This document shows positions 1 through 12,533 of a DNA stretch of 64,000 nucleotides, piece by piece (position 1 is the first letter of the stretch; every line of letters begins with the position of its first letter). The position numbers and the translations under genes were made by a program. The DNA comes from Zea mays. Lineage: Eukaryota > Streptophyta > Magnoliopsida > Poales > Poaceae. A model generated the notes under the pieces. The model made no database searches and was not told where the DNA came from. It saw nothing but the letters and a program-made list of their open reading frames with translations. Location: positions 5,416,001-5,480,000 of the forward strand of contig NC_050104.1 of assembly GCF_902167145.1 (NCBI RefSeq), given 5' to 3'.

Positions 1-60
1 ATATCCACTTCCACGAATAGATCAAATCATGGATTCCACCTCCGGGTGCGACCTCCTATC
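1..60 (+). pseudogene. Element A reverse transcriptase, fragment left of Copia insertion
   Basis: In frame 2 this stretch reads YPLPRIDQ followed by a serine/cysteine-rich segment ending at DLLS. That is the block just before the conserved LDAYSG motif of Gypsy reverse transcriptases. The rest of the motif appears at 8517 after Copia element B, so B inserted inside the RT palm region. The frame is open across the junction once B and one ctatc repeat are removed. Confidence 0.85.
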
Positions 61-1583
61 TGAAAGGGAAATAGGGTCAAACCTTTTCCTAATTGATTTT
101 GGTGGTTGAATTGCCCAACATAAATAATTGGACTAACTAGTTTGTTCAAGATTATACATTCTACAGGTGCCAAAGGTTCAACACAAACCAATCAAAAGAA
201 CAAGTTAGGTCTCAAAAGAAAGAAGCAAAAAGGAAACCGAAGGCTGCCCTGGTCTGGCACACCGGACAGTGTCCGGTGCACTACCGGACAATGTTCGGTG
301 CACCAGGGTGAATCAGCTCGAACTCTTCACCTTCGGGTTTTCCAGGCGCAGCTCCGCTATAATTCACCGGACCGCCCGGTGTGCCACCGGACAGTGTCCG
401 GTGCACCACCGGACTGTCCGATGCACCAGCGGAGCAACGGCTATCTGCGCGCAACGGTCGACTCTGCAAAGTAAACAGTGGAATTCAGATGTCAGAGCAG
501 CGAGTAAGAGGGGCACCAGACTGTCCGGTGCTACACCGGACTGTCCGGTGCCACATGAGGACAAAGCCTCCAATGGTCGACCAACTTCAGGGCCTAACGA
601 GAAGATGACGTGGCGGCGCACCGGACACTGTCCGGTGGCGCACCGGATTGTCCGGTGCGCCCATCGCCAGCAGACTTCACCAACGGCTAGATTTTGGTTG
701 GTGGCTATAAATACCACCCCAACCAGCCACTTCAAAAGGAGGAGCCCAAAGCAACATTCCAAGTCATCTAGTTGACATACTGAAGCCCTCCCAACCACAT
801 ACATTCATTGATCCATCCTATACACAAGATTTAGACCACTACAACCAACACAAGTGCCACAAAAGAGAAAGCAAGCAAGAGAGAGCTACTCATTTGAGTT
901 TAGCACTAGTGCCTTGTGAGATTCATTGAGAGATAGTGTGTGCTACATCTTTGTGTTCATTTGCGCGTGGAGTTTTGACTCCCATTGAACTTCCTCCAAA
1001 GTTTTGGAGGCTTGTAAATCTAGCAAGAGACACCAAAGAGTGTGGTGGTCCTTGCGGGGTCTTAAGTGATCCTTGAGAAGAAGAAGAGCTCGCCGGTCTT
1101 GTGTGATCGGTGGAGAGAGGGAAAGGGCTGAAAAAGATCCGTCCTTAGTGGACTCCTCAACGGGGACTAGGCCTTCGAGGGCCGAACCTCGATAAAACAA
1201 ATCACCCGTGTCTCGTGTGCTTATTCTTGTGATTTGTTTGTTCTTTCCCTTTCCAAGTTTTTCTTGCACTATTCTTTGCTCATACTATTTGGTGTTGCTT
1301 TAAGTTAAATTATCATTTAGTGAAGCAACACCTTGCAAGAAAGAACTTGTGTTATTGTTCTTCTTATCTAAGCCCTTGTGATTTATTCTCATAAACTTAT
1401 TAGCAGTATTGATTTATCAATTCCGCATTATTTGAAAGTAATACTCTTTACAAGCAAGGACTTAGTTTTTATTCTCCGATAATTGTATATCTTGTTCTAA
1501 CCACTAATCAAGGGATCTAGTTGGGGGATAAAGTTTTAATTTTCAGGTTTCGCCTATCCACCCCCCCCTCTAGGCGACTTTCA
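61..1583 (+). repeat. 5' LTR of Copia element B (1523 bp)
   Basis: It starts TGAAAGGG and ends GCGACTTTCA, directly before the primer-binding site. The U3 part (about 255-660) carries nine copies of a palindromic CACCGGAC...GTCCGGTG motif, followed by a TATA box. The segment after TATA is a typical untranslated leader with C- and A-rich stretches and no coding capacity. ORFs in this LTR on either strand are products of the CCGG repeats. Confidence 0.95.
706..713 (+). promoter_or_regulatory. TATA box in B 5' LTR
   Basis: TATAAATA lies about 645 bp into the LTR, just after the CCGGAC palindrome cluster. The same box occurs at 7632-7639 in the 3' LTR. Position and sequence fit the Pol II promoter dividing U3 from R. 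Confidence 0.75.
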
Positions 1584-1585
1584 AA

Positions 1586-1597
1586 TGGTATCAAAGC
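1586..1597 (+). other. Primer-binding site of element B (initiator tRNA-Met type)
   Basis: TGGTATCAAAGC lies two bases after the LTR end. It differs at one base from the plant initiator-tRNA-Met complement TGGTATCAGAGC and would prime minus-strand cDNA synthesis. Confidence 0.9.
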
Positions 1598-1629
1598 TAG
1601 GCACTTCATATTGAGTCTAACAACTCGAA

Positions 1630-3513
1630 GTGATGGCTCGTAGAAGATCCCAAAAGAACAAGAAGACAACTCCGAAGGAGAACAATGAGGTAACTCTTGA
1701 AATTTTACTTTCCGATTGTTCTAATTATGATTCTTGGTCTACTAGGGTGATAAATGCTTTTAGATCCGTAGATCCACAATTAGAACAAATTGTAGACAAG
1801 AGTATCTTCCCCTCTAGTTATAATAGAGAAATCATTTTCGAAGAGGATCAAAGATGTTTTCGCTTAAACTACCTAGCTTATGACATCTTAAGTAATTCTC
1901 TTAGCAATGAAGATTATCGTGCCTTCATATCAAATTATAATGAATCCATTCATGATGCGCATGATATTTGGACTAGAATTAAAAGCAAATTTGACAAGTC
2001 CAAACATAATAGTTCATTTTGTGTTTCTACTTCCTTTGGTATTTGTGAAACTAACCCTTTGAAGGAAGAAGAAGAAAATGACCGATGGAGACCAAACAAT
2101 GAATCCACCTCTCCAAAAGGTTTGTCTTCCCATTTCGATTCCCACATATGTTGTGTGGCTAATGAAAATGATAGTGGAAGCACAAACGAGGATGAGGAGG
2201 AAGAAAGAAGCTTTATGCAACTCTACGCTCGTCTAAGCCAAGATGATAAGGCGGGCATGCTTAAACTTCTAGAAAGAGCGAGAGAGCAAAGCAAAGCTCG
2301 TCAAATGCTAGAAAATGTTCTCTCCATGAAAATGCAATACTTTGATGAGTTCACTAAAGAACATGAGGAGCTAAAGTGCTCTCATGTTGATTTGGTCCAA
2401 AGGTATGAAACTATTTCAATTGAGCAAGATAACGCTTTACATTGTATCGCTCAATTAGTAAATAGGAATGCCTTGCTTAAGGACCAAGTAGAAAAGCTAA
2501 AAGATGAAAATCTAGCTTTTCAAGATAAATGTGATATGCTCCTATGTTCTCATGAAAATCTTATGGATGACCATATCATATTAAAAATTGCTCATGAGGT
2601 TGTAATAGAAAACTTGAAATCCCAACAACCTCACTCATGCACATGTATTCAAATTGAAACTACATTACCATGTGCTAATGCTTATTGTCCGTCGACAAGC
2701 AAATCTTCCTTTGAGCTAGAATTTGCAGGAACAAACAATGATACATATCAAAAGCTCAAAGAATAAAATGAGAGGCTAAAAATGAGCTTGACACAACTAA
2801 AAGGGAAGTACATTGCTCAACCTTCTCAAGATAATCGTGATCACATGGTGAAGAAGCTTGAGACGGGAACAACCATGGCATGCACTAAATCCCTTGAAGA
2901 AAATGTCAAGGACTTGAGGATTGTCAAGAGGAAGGAACAAAAGAAGAAAATCAATACCTCTTCCAAAAGCCTCAACCACACCTCCATAAAAGGTAACATC
3001 CAAGGTAATAATCAAGTCACACTTCACACTAAGAGAAGTAAGAAGTGTAGTGAATGCTTTGAAAAGGGACACTCTATAAGGGCATGTCCCTATATCAAAA
3101 ATGACTTGATTATTAACAAGGATGATAAACTTTGTTTTAAATGCTCCAAGAAGGGACACTTGTTTAGATCTTGTCCCCATTTAAAACAAAAAGGCATAGT
3201 GTTAGAAAAGAAAATATTCACTAACCATGTAGCAAGAAAGAAACAAGGAAAGAAGAAATCTTCAAGACTTGAGGATCGCCTATGCTACATATGCCGGAAG
3301 AAGGGACATCAATGCAAAGATTGTCCCATTGGTAACAATCCCACTCCTAGCTTGTCAATTAATTCTCATGTAACTAGGAAACCCAAAATTGCAACTTGTG
3401 CTAGAAAGGTAATGAGTTTACCTAGTGCTAACACAAAGGACGTTTGGGTTCCTAGATCTTTGTTGACTAACCATGATGGACCCATCAAGCGATGGGTACC
3501 AAAATGTGCTTGA
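1630..3513 (+). pseudogene. Copia gag of element B with internal stop
   Basis: One reading frame runs from ATG 1630 to TGA 3513, broken only by TAA at 2764-2766 (378 and 243 codons on either side). The N-terminal third resembles the capsid region of plant Copia gag (SDCSNYDSWSTRVINAF). A long heptad-rich coiled coil follows (about residues 200-340). The part after the stop has three CX2CX4HX4C zinc knuckles: CSECFEKGHSIRAC, CFKCSKKGHLFRSC and CYICRKKGHQCKDC. Gag forms the particle and packages RNA. The stop sits in a Lys/Glu-rich helix, consistent with a single nonsense change at a Glu codon. The frame ends without running into a protease. Confidence 0.88.
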
Positions 3514-6500
3514 CAAGCTTTGCAGGAGAGGGAGATGATATGAAGCTTTAGGTGCTTGAGAGAGTCAATTCAATCTTTATTAACTCAAGCTATCAATCTT
3601 CAATGATCTATATCCAAGATTGACCCAAAGTTATTTTGAATTGTTATATCTAAAACTCATATCATCTCGGGGAAGATATTGATGTTGTAGGAAATAAAGA
3701 ATTAATCCTATGACAAAAAGTCAAGACCTACAACATGGAGGAAAGCCAAAGGATGGTAACAATTATGCTTTTAAGTGCAAGTATTTTAAAACATCATTTC
3801 TTATGTGTCTTGTGTAGTCACGTAGAAAAAGAAAGCACTTCAAATGTCTTTTATTTAAGTCACCATTCTTTAAAGAAATTCCTCTCATATTGTAGATTGC
3901 ATATTCATCATGTTTATACCATAGCAATCTACATGCTTTAAATTATTGTAAGTACCCCATGGCATGCTTTACACTAATTATTGCCATGATTCTAGATATA
4001 GAGAGATATTCCAAATTCCTAAAAGAATAAGGTGTCATTAAGGAATTCAAATCCTTAGGACACTTATAAAAGGAAAATTCTCTCTATAACTAGAATAGTG
4101 AGACTAATGCCTTTATCTAAGTAACCCATGTAGTCTCACTAGTAGAGAATATGTTTCTCTTTGGAGATGCGTGATCTAACATGAAAAGAAAAGTCAATCC
4201 AATGATTTATGTTGTTTTGCTTCTTGCTTATATTGGATATGATTCTTCTTCATTTATCGCTTTCCATGTTATGAATTAGATTTATTCCCGTAATCTTAAA
4301 AGATCTAACTATGCTTGTTTTATAAAACTGGGCATACTTCAAGGAATAATCTAGTTCATATTATAAAGTTTCCATGCTTTAAGTAATCCACTTTTCATTC
4401 CTTGCTAAAAATGATTACAAACGGGAAACTAGTGCTCGTGTTACTAATAACATCTCTCTTGAGCTTACTTATGAAAATCTACAAGAGAATAAGTACAAGT
4501 TTAAAGCCACAAGCCTCAAAGGTTATACTTCACCCAAAGGAAGAAAGGTAAAAGCAAAGGTATGGGAACTCATCTTCTTAATCAAATATAGTTCCCATCA
4601 ATGGCTGTTTACTCTAACTTATCATATTCTACCTATGTGAAGAATAGATTCTTTAGTAGACCAAAAGTCGGCTAGATGTGCATTCAATCTCATTCTCATA
4701 AATGCACTTGTCCATTAGAATCTATTTCATGCCTTTGCTATATATGTTCTCATATTGACTTGCCTCCAAGTAATGATTAATAAATTCAATATGAAGAAGT
4801 AAATTTCCTATGATTGATCAAAATGTTTAAAAAGTGCATATTTCTTTTTCTAAGATGTGCACTAATGTTAAGAAGTTTACTTCATGTCTATGTGACTTAT
4901 GGATGATGAATTGTCTTTATTTTCTATCTAAAGAAATCATCATTTACTCCCTTGTGCTATTCACATCTCTCTTGAGTATTTTCAATAAGTTTGGAAGGAA
5001 AAGGAGTCAACTATAAAGGGAGGATACTCAAATGAAAAAGGAAGACATCAAGAGCAACAACACCTACTTGGATAATGAGATCTTCAAAACATTCAATAGT
5101 GTGGTTGTAAGCATTCTAAATCTTTTTCATTATGAGAATGCAAGGCTTAAGTTGTTTATTGCCAATTTTATAAGCCTTGATCAAGATGTATAATGTTTCT
5201 CCCTATTTGTCTTTAAAAGTGAGTGCATGTATTCAATTCATTCAATTTCTTGATGCATATCTTTAGGGGGGAGCCTATTTCTATATCTTGATTATGTTGA
5301 GACTAGCACTTTATCTTAGTAATCTCATATAGTCTCATGTATGAGAACAAGTTTCTCATAAGGCATGCTACTACATTTCAATCCAACTTGGTAAAATAAT
5401 GTCACCTTTATCAAGGATTGTAGCTTTCATTGTTATAGTAGCATATTTACTGGATTCTCCCATTTAAAGCTTGTTTATTGATTCAATGCCTATGTTTTTC
5501 TCTTGATCGCATCTGTTGTGTGTTTGATCATTGAATAACTTCAATTAACACTTATGCTTCTTAGTGCCTCATGTAATTTCAATTTGATTTCAATTGATTT
5601 CAATCGACATCTATCTTGATATGCACTAAGTTAAAAGGAGAATTCATGATATATTTATGCAATTTGTGGTCTACTTGATATCTAATAACAATGACTTAGA
5701 AAAGGATCACTAGTTGTAGAACTCTCTCTTGGGCAAAATATTTCCATACATTGTCTTGAGTATAGGTCTTAAGCGACTTTCAAGACAAAGCACAATGAAG
5801 AGAGCATCACTATGTAAAGGCACAAAAGGATGAAGTGAATTATTGTCAAAGAGCTTAAAGCTTTACCTTGTAACGAGGATAAGCTGCCTTTGGTGGATGG
5901 TCCTTAAGCCTCTTTGAAATCCTTAAGGATAAATACTTGAGATATTCATAGCATGCTTTCATAAGTGCATAAATTGTCATGAGCATCACACTTATACTAT
6001 GACACAATGCACTTCACATTCTCTATCATATAGATATGATCTCATTAACCTAATTATGTGCACTTGGCATTTAAGACCAAAAATTTGTATTCCTCTCTAT
6101 GCACATATTTAGGGAGAGCAATCTATATTATATAGAATTGTTTAAGCTTAATTGACATATCCTTTTAATCATGTCTCTTTCCTTTGGTACATTTACATAA
6201 TTCCTATCTCTTTTATGCCAAGGCTAAGACTAATATGTTTACATAAGCATCTCATGTATTAAGTCTTAGATTGAAAGGGAAATGGAGTATTCGGCAAAGA
6301 CATCGCTTCCACTCTACATCTTCGGTATTATCCTTCCTTGCCGGTATTCCGCCAACTCTCCAATTTGGTATAATCTTCACTCATATATTGTTTGCCAAAG
6401 GAGGAGAGAAACTAACAAGGGCTTATATTTCCCTCAAGTATCCGTTTTGGTGATTCATGCCAAAGGGGGAGAAAGTATTAGCCCAAAGCAAAAGGACCGC

Positions 6501-6994
6501 ACCACCACCAATTTTCAAAAAATTTGAGTTAAAGAAAGATTTCTCAATTGGTGATTTTCATGATGATTTTCCAATTGGTATCTTATTTTTGATAGAATTT
6601 CACATTGGTGCACCCTCTTCAAAACTAATATCTAAAACCCTCTTGAACACTAAGAGGAGGATTTTATTGAGGGGGAGTTTTGATTAGTCAAAGGAAAAGC
6701 ATTTGAAACAGGGGGAGAAAATTTCAAATCTTGAGAATGCTTCTCAAAATCTTATTCATTTATCCTTTGACTATTTTGCAAAACACTTTGAAAAAAATTT
6801 CCAAAAGAGTTTGCAAAAACAAAACAAATGGTGCAAGCATTGTCCAAAACAATAAATATAAAGAAAGCATCCATGCATATCTTATGAAATATAGATTGGT
6901 TTAATTCCAAGCAACCTTTGCACATATATATTATGCAAACAAGTTCAATTATACACTTATATATTTGCTTTGGTTTGTGTTGGCATCAATCACC
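3514..6994 (+). other. Non-coding internal region of B where pol would be expected
   Basis: About 3.5 kb of AT-rich sequence without an ORF longer than about 76 codons. I see no integrase, RT or RNaseH motif on either strand. Diverged internal duplications occur: the 'agtctcact...gagaa...tttctc' module near 4120-4170 recurs near 5325-5365. GGGGGAG-like purine tracts appear at about 5265, 6111, 6397, 6464, 6670 and 6711 before the terminal tract at 6995. It may be spacer that replaced pol, or strongly decayed sequence. Confidence 0.8.
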
Positions 6995-7008
6995 AAAAAG
7001 GGGGAGAT
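6995..7008 (+). other. Polypurine tract of element B
   Basis: AAAAAGGGGGAGAT directly abuts the first TG of the 3' LTR. It is the expected plus-strand primer position for Copia reverse transcription. Confidence 0.88.
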
Positions 7009-8511
7009 TGAAAGGGAAATAGGGTCAAACCTTTTCCTAATTGATTTTGGTGGTTGAATTGCCCAACACAAATAATTGGACTAACTAGTTTGTTCAAGAT
7101 TATACATTCTACAGGTGCCAAAGGTTCAACACAAACCAATCAAAAGAACAAGTTAGGTCTCAAAAGAAAGAAGCAAAAAGGAAACCGAAGGCTGCCCTGG
7201 TCTGGCACAACAGACAGTCCGGTGTGCCACCGGACAGTGTCCGGTGCACCAGGGTGAATCAGCTCGAACTCTTCACCTTCGGGTTTTCCAGGCGCAGCTC
7301 CACTATAATTCACCAGACCGTCCGGTGTGCCACCGGACCGTGTCCGGTGCACCAGCGGAGCAACGACTATCTGCGCGCAACGGTCGACTCTGCAAAGTAA
7401 ACAGTGGAATTCAGATGTCAGAGCAGCGAGTTAGAGGGGCACCGAACTGTCCGGTGCTATACCGGACTGTCCGGTGCCACATGAGGACAAAGCCTCCAAC
7501 GGTCGACCAGCTTCAGGGCCTAACGAGAAGATGACGTGGCGGCGCACCGGACACTGTCCGGTGGCGCACCGGACTGTCCGGTGCGCCCATCGCCAGCAGA
7601 CTTCACCAACGGCTAGATTTTGGTTGGTGGCTATAAATACCACCCCAACCGGCCACTTCAAAAAGAGGAGCCCAAAGCAACATTCCAAGTCATCTAGTTG
7701 ACATACTCAAGCCCTCCCAACCACATACATTCATTGATCCATCCTATACACAAGATTTAGACCACTACAACCAACACAAGTGCCACAAAAGAGAAAGCAA
7801 GCAAGAGAGAGCTACTCATTTGAGTTTAGCACTAGTGCCTTGTGAGATTCATTGAGAGATAGTGTGTGCTGCATCTTTGTGTTCATTTGCGCGTGGAGTT
7901 TTGACTCCCATTGAACTTCCTCCAAAGTTTTGGAGGCTTGTAAAGCTAGCAAGAGACACCAAAGAGTGTGGTGGTCCTTGCGGGGTCTTAAGTGATCCTT
8001 GAGAAGAAGAAGAGCTCGTCGGTCTTGTGTGATCGGTGGAGAGAGGGAAAGGGTTGAAAAAGACCCGTCCTTAGTGGACTCCTCAACGGGGACTAGGCCT
8101 TCAAGGGCCGAACCTCGGTAAAACAAATCACCCGTGTCTCGTGTGCTTATTCTTGTGATTTGTTTGTTCTTTCCCTTTCCAAGTTTTTCTTGCACTATTC
8201 TTTGCTCATACTATTTGGTGTTGCTTTAAGTTAAGTTCTCATTTAGTGAAGCAACACCTTGCAAGAAAGAACTTGTGTTATTGCTCTTCTTATCTAAGCC
8301 CTTGTGATTTATTCTCATAGACTTATTAGGAGTATTGATTTATCAATTCCACATTATTTGAAAGTAATACTCTTTACAAGCAAGGACTTAGTTTTTATTC
8401 TCCGATAATTGTATATCTTGTTCTAACCACTAATCAAGGGATCTAGTTGGGGGATAAAGTTTTAATTTTTAGGTTTCGCCTATCCACCCCCCCCCCTCTA
8501 GGCGATTTTCA
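7009..8511 (+). repeat. 3' LTR of Copia element B (1503 bp)
   Basis: It matches the 5' LTR end to end and terminates GCGATTTTCA before the ctatc duplication. A 20-bp deletion relative to the 5' LTR falls between two adjacent CCGGAC repeats, as expected from slippage. Most substitutions between the LTRs are C/T or G/A transitions. Its TATA box is at 7632-7639. Confidence 0.95.
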
Positions 8512-8516
8512 CTATC

Positions 8517-11500
8517 TTTCCTAGATGCTTACTCTGGTTTCCATCAGATTCAGATGTCTAGACAGGATAGGAAACATATCGCTTTTGTAACAGTGGATGG
8601 GCTTTACTGTTATGTCGTAATGCCTTACGGTCTGAAAAACGCCTTGCCAACATTTGTACGGGCGATTAGTAAGACTTTCGGGGACCTGATTAGGGACAGA
8701 GTAGAGGTATACGTCGATGACATCGTGGTCAAGACTAAGAGAGGGTCGACATTATTTGAAGATTTAACCCTGGTCTTCGACAAGCTACGCGCAACACGCA
8801 CGAAGCTGAACCAGGACAAGTGTGTCTTTGCTGTCTCCGTAGGGAAGTTGCTAGGATTCCTGGTTTCACACTGGGGCATCGAAGCAAACCCATAGAAGAT
8901 AAAGGCAATTGAGGCAATGAGACCTCCGGCCCGCATCAAGGATGTCTAGAAGCTTACAGGGTCACTGGCCGCCCTTAGCTGCTTCATCTCAAGACTGGCT
9001 GAGAGGGTGCTGCCCTTCTTCAGGCTATTGCGGAAGTCCGGTCCATTCTCTTGAACCGAAGAGGCAGAATGAGCCTTTCAAGAGTTAAAGCAGCACCTTG
9101 TGTCCCTGCCAATACTAGTAGCTCCAGAGCCGGGGGAGCCGTTGTACTTATATATTGCAGCGGCTTTAGAGGTGGTGAGCATGGTGCTAGTAGTCGAAAG
9201 GACGACACAACATCTCCAGGGGAGTTAGGAAGTTCCCCTAGGAGAAGGTGGTGGTCCGACCACCACAATGTTGACGGAAGGCCAGGAGGTTGAGGACCCG
9301 GGACCGACCACAGGGGTCCGAACCATCCAGAAGCCGGTCTACTACGTCAGCGAGGTCCTCCATGAGGCAAAGGCTAGGTACCTTGAGACGCACAAGCTTA
9401 TCTATGTTGTACTTGTTGCGTCCAGGAAGTTGCACCACTATTTTCAGGCACACAAGGTTGTGGTGGTGACCTCCTACCCGTTAAAGACCATCCTCCACAA
9501 CTCTAATGCCACGGGCAACATCGCCAAGTGGGCAGCGGAGCTTGCTGGGTTCCAACTGGACTTCCAGCCTCGCCACACTGTCAAGAGCCAGGTCCTGGCT
9601 GACTTCATCGTGGAGTGGACCCCTTCCCCGAGCGCTCCTGGGGGTCCGGATCCCGATTCGAATCCCACACCTGCGGAGCCCAGGGCTCCAGTCTTCACTG
9701 AGCCCCACTGGACCCTATTCTTCGACGGGTCCGCCCGCCAGCAGGGTGGTGGTGCCGGAGTGGTCCTCATCGACCCAAGCGGAGATCAAGTGAAGTACAT
9801 GGTGCACCTTGAGTTCAAGGCCATAAACAACATGGCGGAGTATGAAGCACTGATCTTCGGTTTGACTGCAGCCCTATCCCTAGGGATCCGCCAGCTCCTC
9901 GTGTAGGGGGACTCCCAGCTAATTATCAAGCAGGTCCGCGGAGAATGTAGCTGCAATGAGCCCAGGCTCGTAGCATACCTCCTCCACGTAAGGAAGCTGG
10001 AAAAGGACTTCAATGCCCTGGAACTGCAACATGTTCCTCGGGCTAACAACTCAGTGGCAGATGAACTCTCCACGAGGGCATCAACTTGGGAACCCGTGCC
10101 CGAGGGCGTCTTTGAAAGACAGCTACTAAGACCTACCGCCCAGCCTGCCGAACCGGGCGAAGGGGACAAGACTAGCACCTCGAAGCTAGCGGTCCCTGTG
10201 GTGTTCCATCCGCAGGACCCACCAAGGACTGTGTGTACTACAGAGGGTCCTGCCAACCTCTTAGCGCCACAGCCAGTGTCTCAGAGTGGTCCCGATGCAT
10301 GGATCTCTGAGATCCGGGACTACTTGAAAGAAAACATCCTTCCTGAAGATCATGTATCCGCAGAGCGCATAGTGCGGTTGGCTAAACGATACACGGTGGT
10401 AGAATGGGATCTATACTGCCGTGGCGCCAACGGCATTCTCATGCGGTGCATCACCCAGGAGGAGGGCCGTGAGCTGCTCATGGAGATCCATGGAGGAGAG
10501 TGTGGAAGTCATTCATCATCCCGCACACTAATTAGTAAGGCCTTCCGGCATGGCTTCTACTAGCCAATTGCTCTCCAGGATGCAGCTGAGTTGGTAAAGT
10601 CCTATGAAGCATGTCAATTCCATGCAAAGCAGATACACATACCGGCTCAGGCTTTGCAAATGATTCCACCCTCCTGGCCATTCGCCGTATGGGGGTGGAT
10701 ATCCTGGGGCCATTCCCCAGGGCTGTCGGCGGGTACCGTTTCCTCTTCGTCGCCATCGACAAGTTCACAAAGTGGCCAGAGGCTACCTCTATGGTCAGTA
10801 TCACCCAAGGTGCTGCTGTTGCTTTCCTCAAGTCGATTGTCTGCAGATTTGGGGTCCCAAGCCATATCATTACGGACAACGGGACCCAGTTCAAAAGTCG
10901 GCTCTTCCAAGAGTATTGCGAGGGTATCGGCACCCAGCTCTGCTTTGCGTCTGTGGCTCATCCCAGGAGCAACGACCAAGCTGAGAGGGCAAACGCAGAA
11001 ATCCTCAGGGGACTCAAGACATGCACCTATGATTGCTTAAAAAGCATGGTGCAAATTGGGTCAATGAGCTTCCGTCGGTACTATGGGGGAACTGGACCAC
11101 ACCCAGCCGAGCTACCGGGGAGACCCCGTTCTTCCTGGTCTACGGGGCCAAAGCCTGTCTTCCCCGAGAAATCCTTATGGGCTCCCCACGGGTCCAGTCT
11201 TTCGATGAGTCTATGCAGGAACAGCTACGACGTGAGGACATGGACTTCATCGACAAACGCAGATGGCAAGCGGCGATCCGAAATGCATGGTACAACCAAG
11301 AGCTCAGGCGCTACCACCAGCGGTTTGTGCATAGTAGGGAGCTCAAAGTTGGGGACCTGGTCCTAAGGCGAATACTGAACCGAGAAGGGCTCCATAAACT
11401 CTCCCCCAGCTGGGAAGGACCCTTCAAGGTGACGGCAATATGCCGATCCGGGTGTGTCCGCCTTGCCACAACAGAAGGAGTACCTCTTCCCAATCCCAGG

Positions 11501-11533
11501 AATATAGAGCATCTCCGTAAGTTCTACCCATAA
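8517..11533 (+). pseudogene. Element A pol: RT, RNaseH, integrase (decayed)
   Basis: The frame continues from the fragment at 1-60. RT is recognised by LDAYSGFHQI, MPYGLKNA and the catalytic box VYVDDIVVK. RNaseH follows with LFFDGSARQ, an AEYEAL glutamate and GDSQL. Integrase has a degraded HHCC finger (first Cys of the CX2C pair replaced by Tyr in SYEACQ) and DDE residues in VDILGP, TDNGTQF and NDQAERAN, then a C-terminal domain ending EHLRKFYP. Damage includes TAG 8896-8898, TAG 8947-8949, TGA near 9052 and 9070, TAG 9226-9228, TAG 9904-9906 and TAG 10561-10563. Frameshifts lie near 10690 and 11033. No active product is possible. Confidence 0.92.
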
Positions 11534-12233
11534 AAGAAAAACTGGGAGGGTTGAGTTTTCTTCCTTTTGTAACTAGGTTGCGCATATGTGTACATCAATC
11601 CGGTGAGGTCCGCCCTCGTAAGCCCGGTCTGTTGGTCTACACCCATGTATATCAAGTTATAAGGGATTGATTTACCCCTTAGATGTGCTTTTGTGATGGT
11701 TTCATTCTACTTCAGCTTGCAAGCATTATTTTTTATCTAACCCACCCATACAGTTTCCCACCCTTGCTGGTATGATGACATCTGAATTGAGTAGCTAGGC
11801 CTGCAGTTTAGGACCCCTCTACTGCTGCAGGGGGTCCGGCAACCTGGGGTCCAGTTCTAGAGAATGGACGCTCGTCTCCTGGAGTGGTCCGGAGCCGTGT
11901 AGCTGCTTAGCCTGGTCCCGTACCCTAAGTCTGCACACTCCACCGCTCTGCAACGGGTGTCCTAGTATTTGGAACTGCGATCCTGAGGGTCCGGACATAC
12001 GGCTTGGCTTCCCAAGCTAAATCCTGCAGGTCCTGTTGCATGAATCAAAGGATGGCAGATACCAGATGATGGGTCCTATGGGTGTGCTACTAAAACTTCA
12101 AAGCCTAAGTTGTGTGCAGGTCTAGGTCCCAGCCCAGTAGTAGGTATTCTCAAACTGTAGAGACTACCTCCTAGGGGCCGGACCACTAGTTTTCTCTTTG
12201 GTATACTGACATGTCGAGCCTACCTACCAGGGG
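11534..12233 (+). other. Element A non-coding region after pol, left of TRIM
   Basis: About 700 bp between the pol stop and the TRIM. There is no credible ORF. It is moderately GC-rich with scattered 'ggtccgg' motifs, the same flavour as element A's coding parts. It probably serves as the 3' untranslated region shared by pol and the convergent antisense gene. The last five bases (12229-12233) are the TRIM target-site duplication. Confidence 0.7.
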
Positions 12234-12507
12234 TGATACACCCAGCCCAGGTGGGGTTGGCCGAGGCCCAACAAGTTAGGGTTGCCCGAAGCCCAACAGT
12301 TCATTAAGCACACCCAACTCAGGGAAAGGCCCAATCGCCCCAAAAGACTAGTCCAATGGGGGAAGGGTGGCTCTCCCTTTTAAAGTGGCTCCCTCCTCCC
12401 AAGTTAAGCAAGGTAGGATAATTCTGAGGCTCACACAGTCGCCGTCCGACTACAATTGGGCCAATTGCGTCTTTGCCAACGGGTAATAGTGGAGAATGTC
12501 CTCATCA
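12234..12507 (-). repeat. TRIM 3' LTR (element C)
   Basis: On the minus strand it begins TGATGAGGACATTC and ends GGGTGTATCA. It is near-identical to 12548-12830. Confidence 0.93.
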
Positions 12508-12533
12508 TTCCCACCTTCTTAAAATGGGCCCTA

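Larger units (their letters stand above)
61..8511 (+). mobile_element. Element B: complete-ended, gag-only Copia (SIRE/Maximus-like)
   Basis: The element has both LTRs, with TG...CA ends (61-1583 and 7009-8511), and perfect 5-bp target-site duplications ctatc (56-60 and 8512-8516). A primer-binding site follows the 5' LTR and a polypurine tract precedes the 3' LTR. The only coding region is gag. The 3.5 kb that should carry protease, integrase, RT and RNaseH has no recognisable pol, so B is non-autonomous. The tRNA-Met-type PBS, large coiled-coil gag with zinc knuckles, long LTRs and GGGGGAG tracts fit the SIRE/Maximus branch (inference). LTRs differ at roughly 35 sites by eye plus a 20-bp deletion in the 3' copy. 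Confidence 0.93.

Noticed and set aside
269..804. Several overlapping ORFs on both strands rich in CTGQCPV / HRTVRC peptides
   Set aside because: They come from the CCGGAC palindromes in the LTR and occur equally in the other LTR of B; no domain or codon signal.
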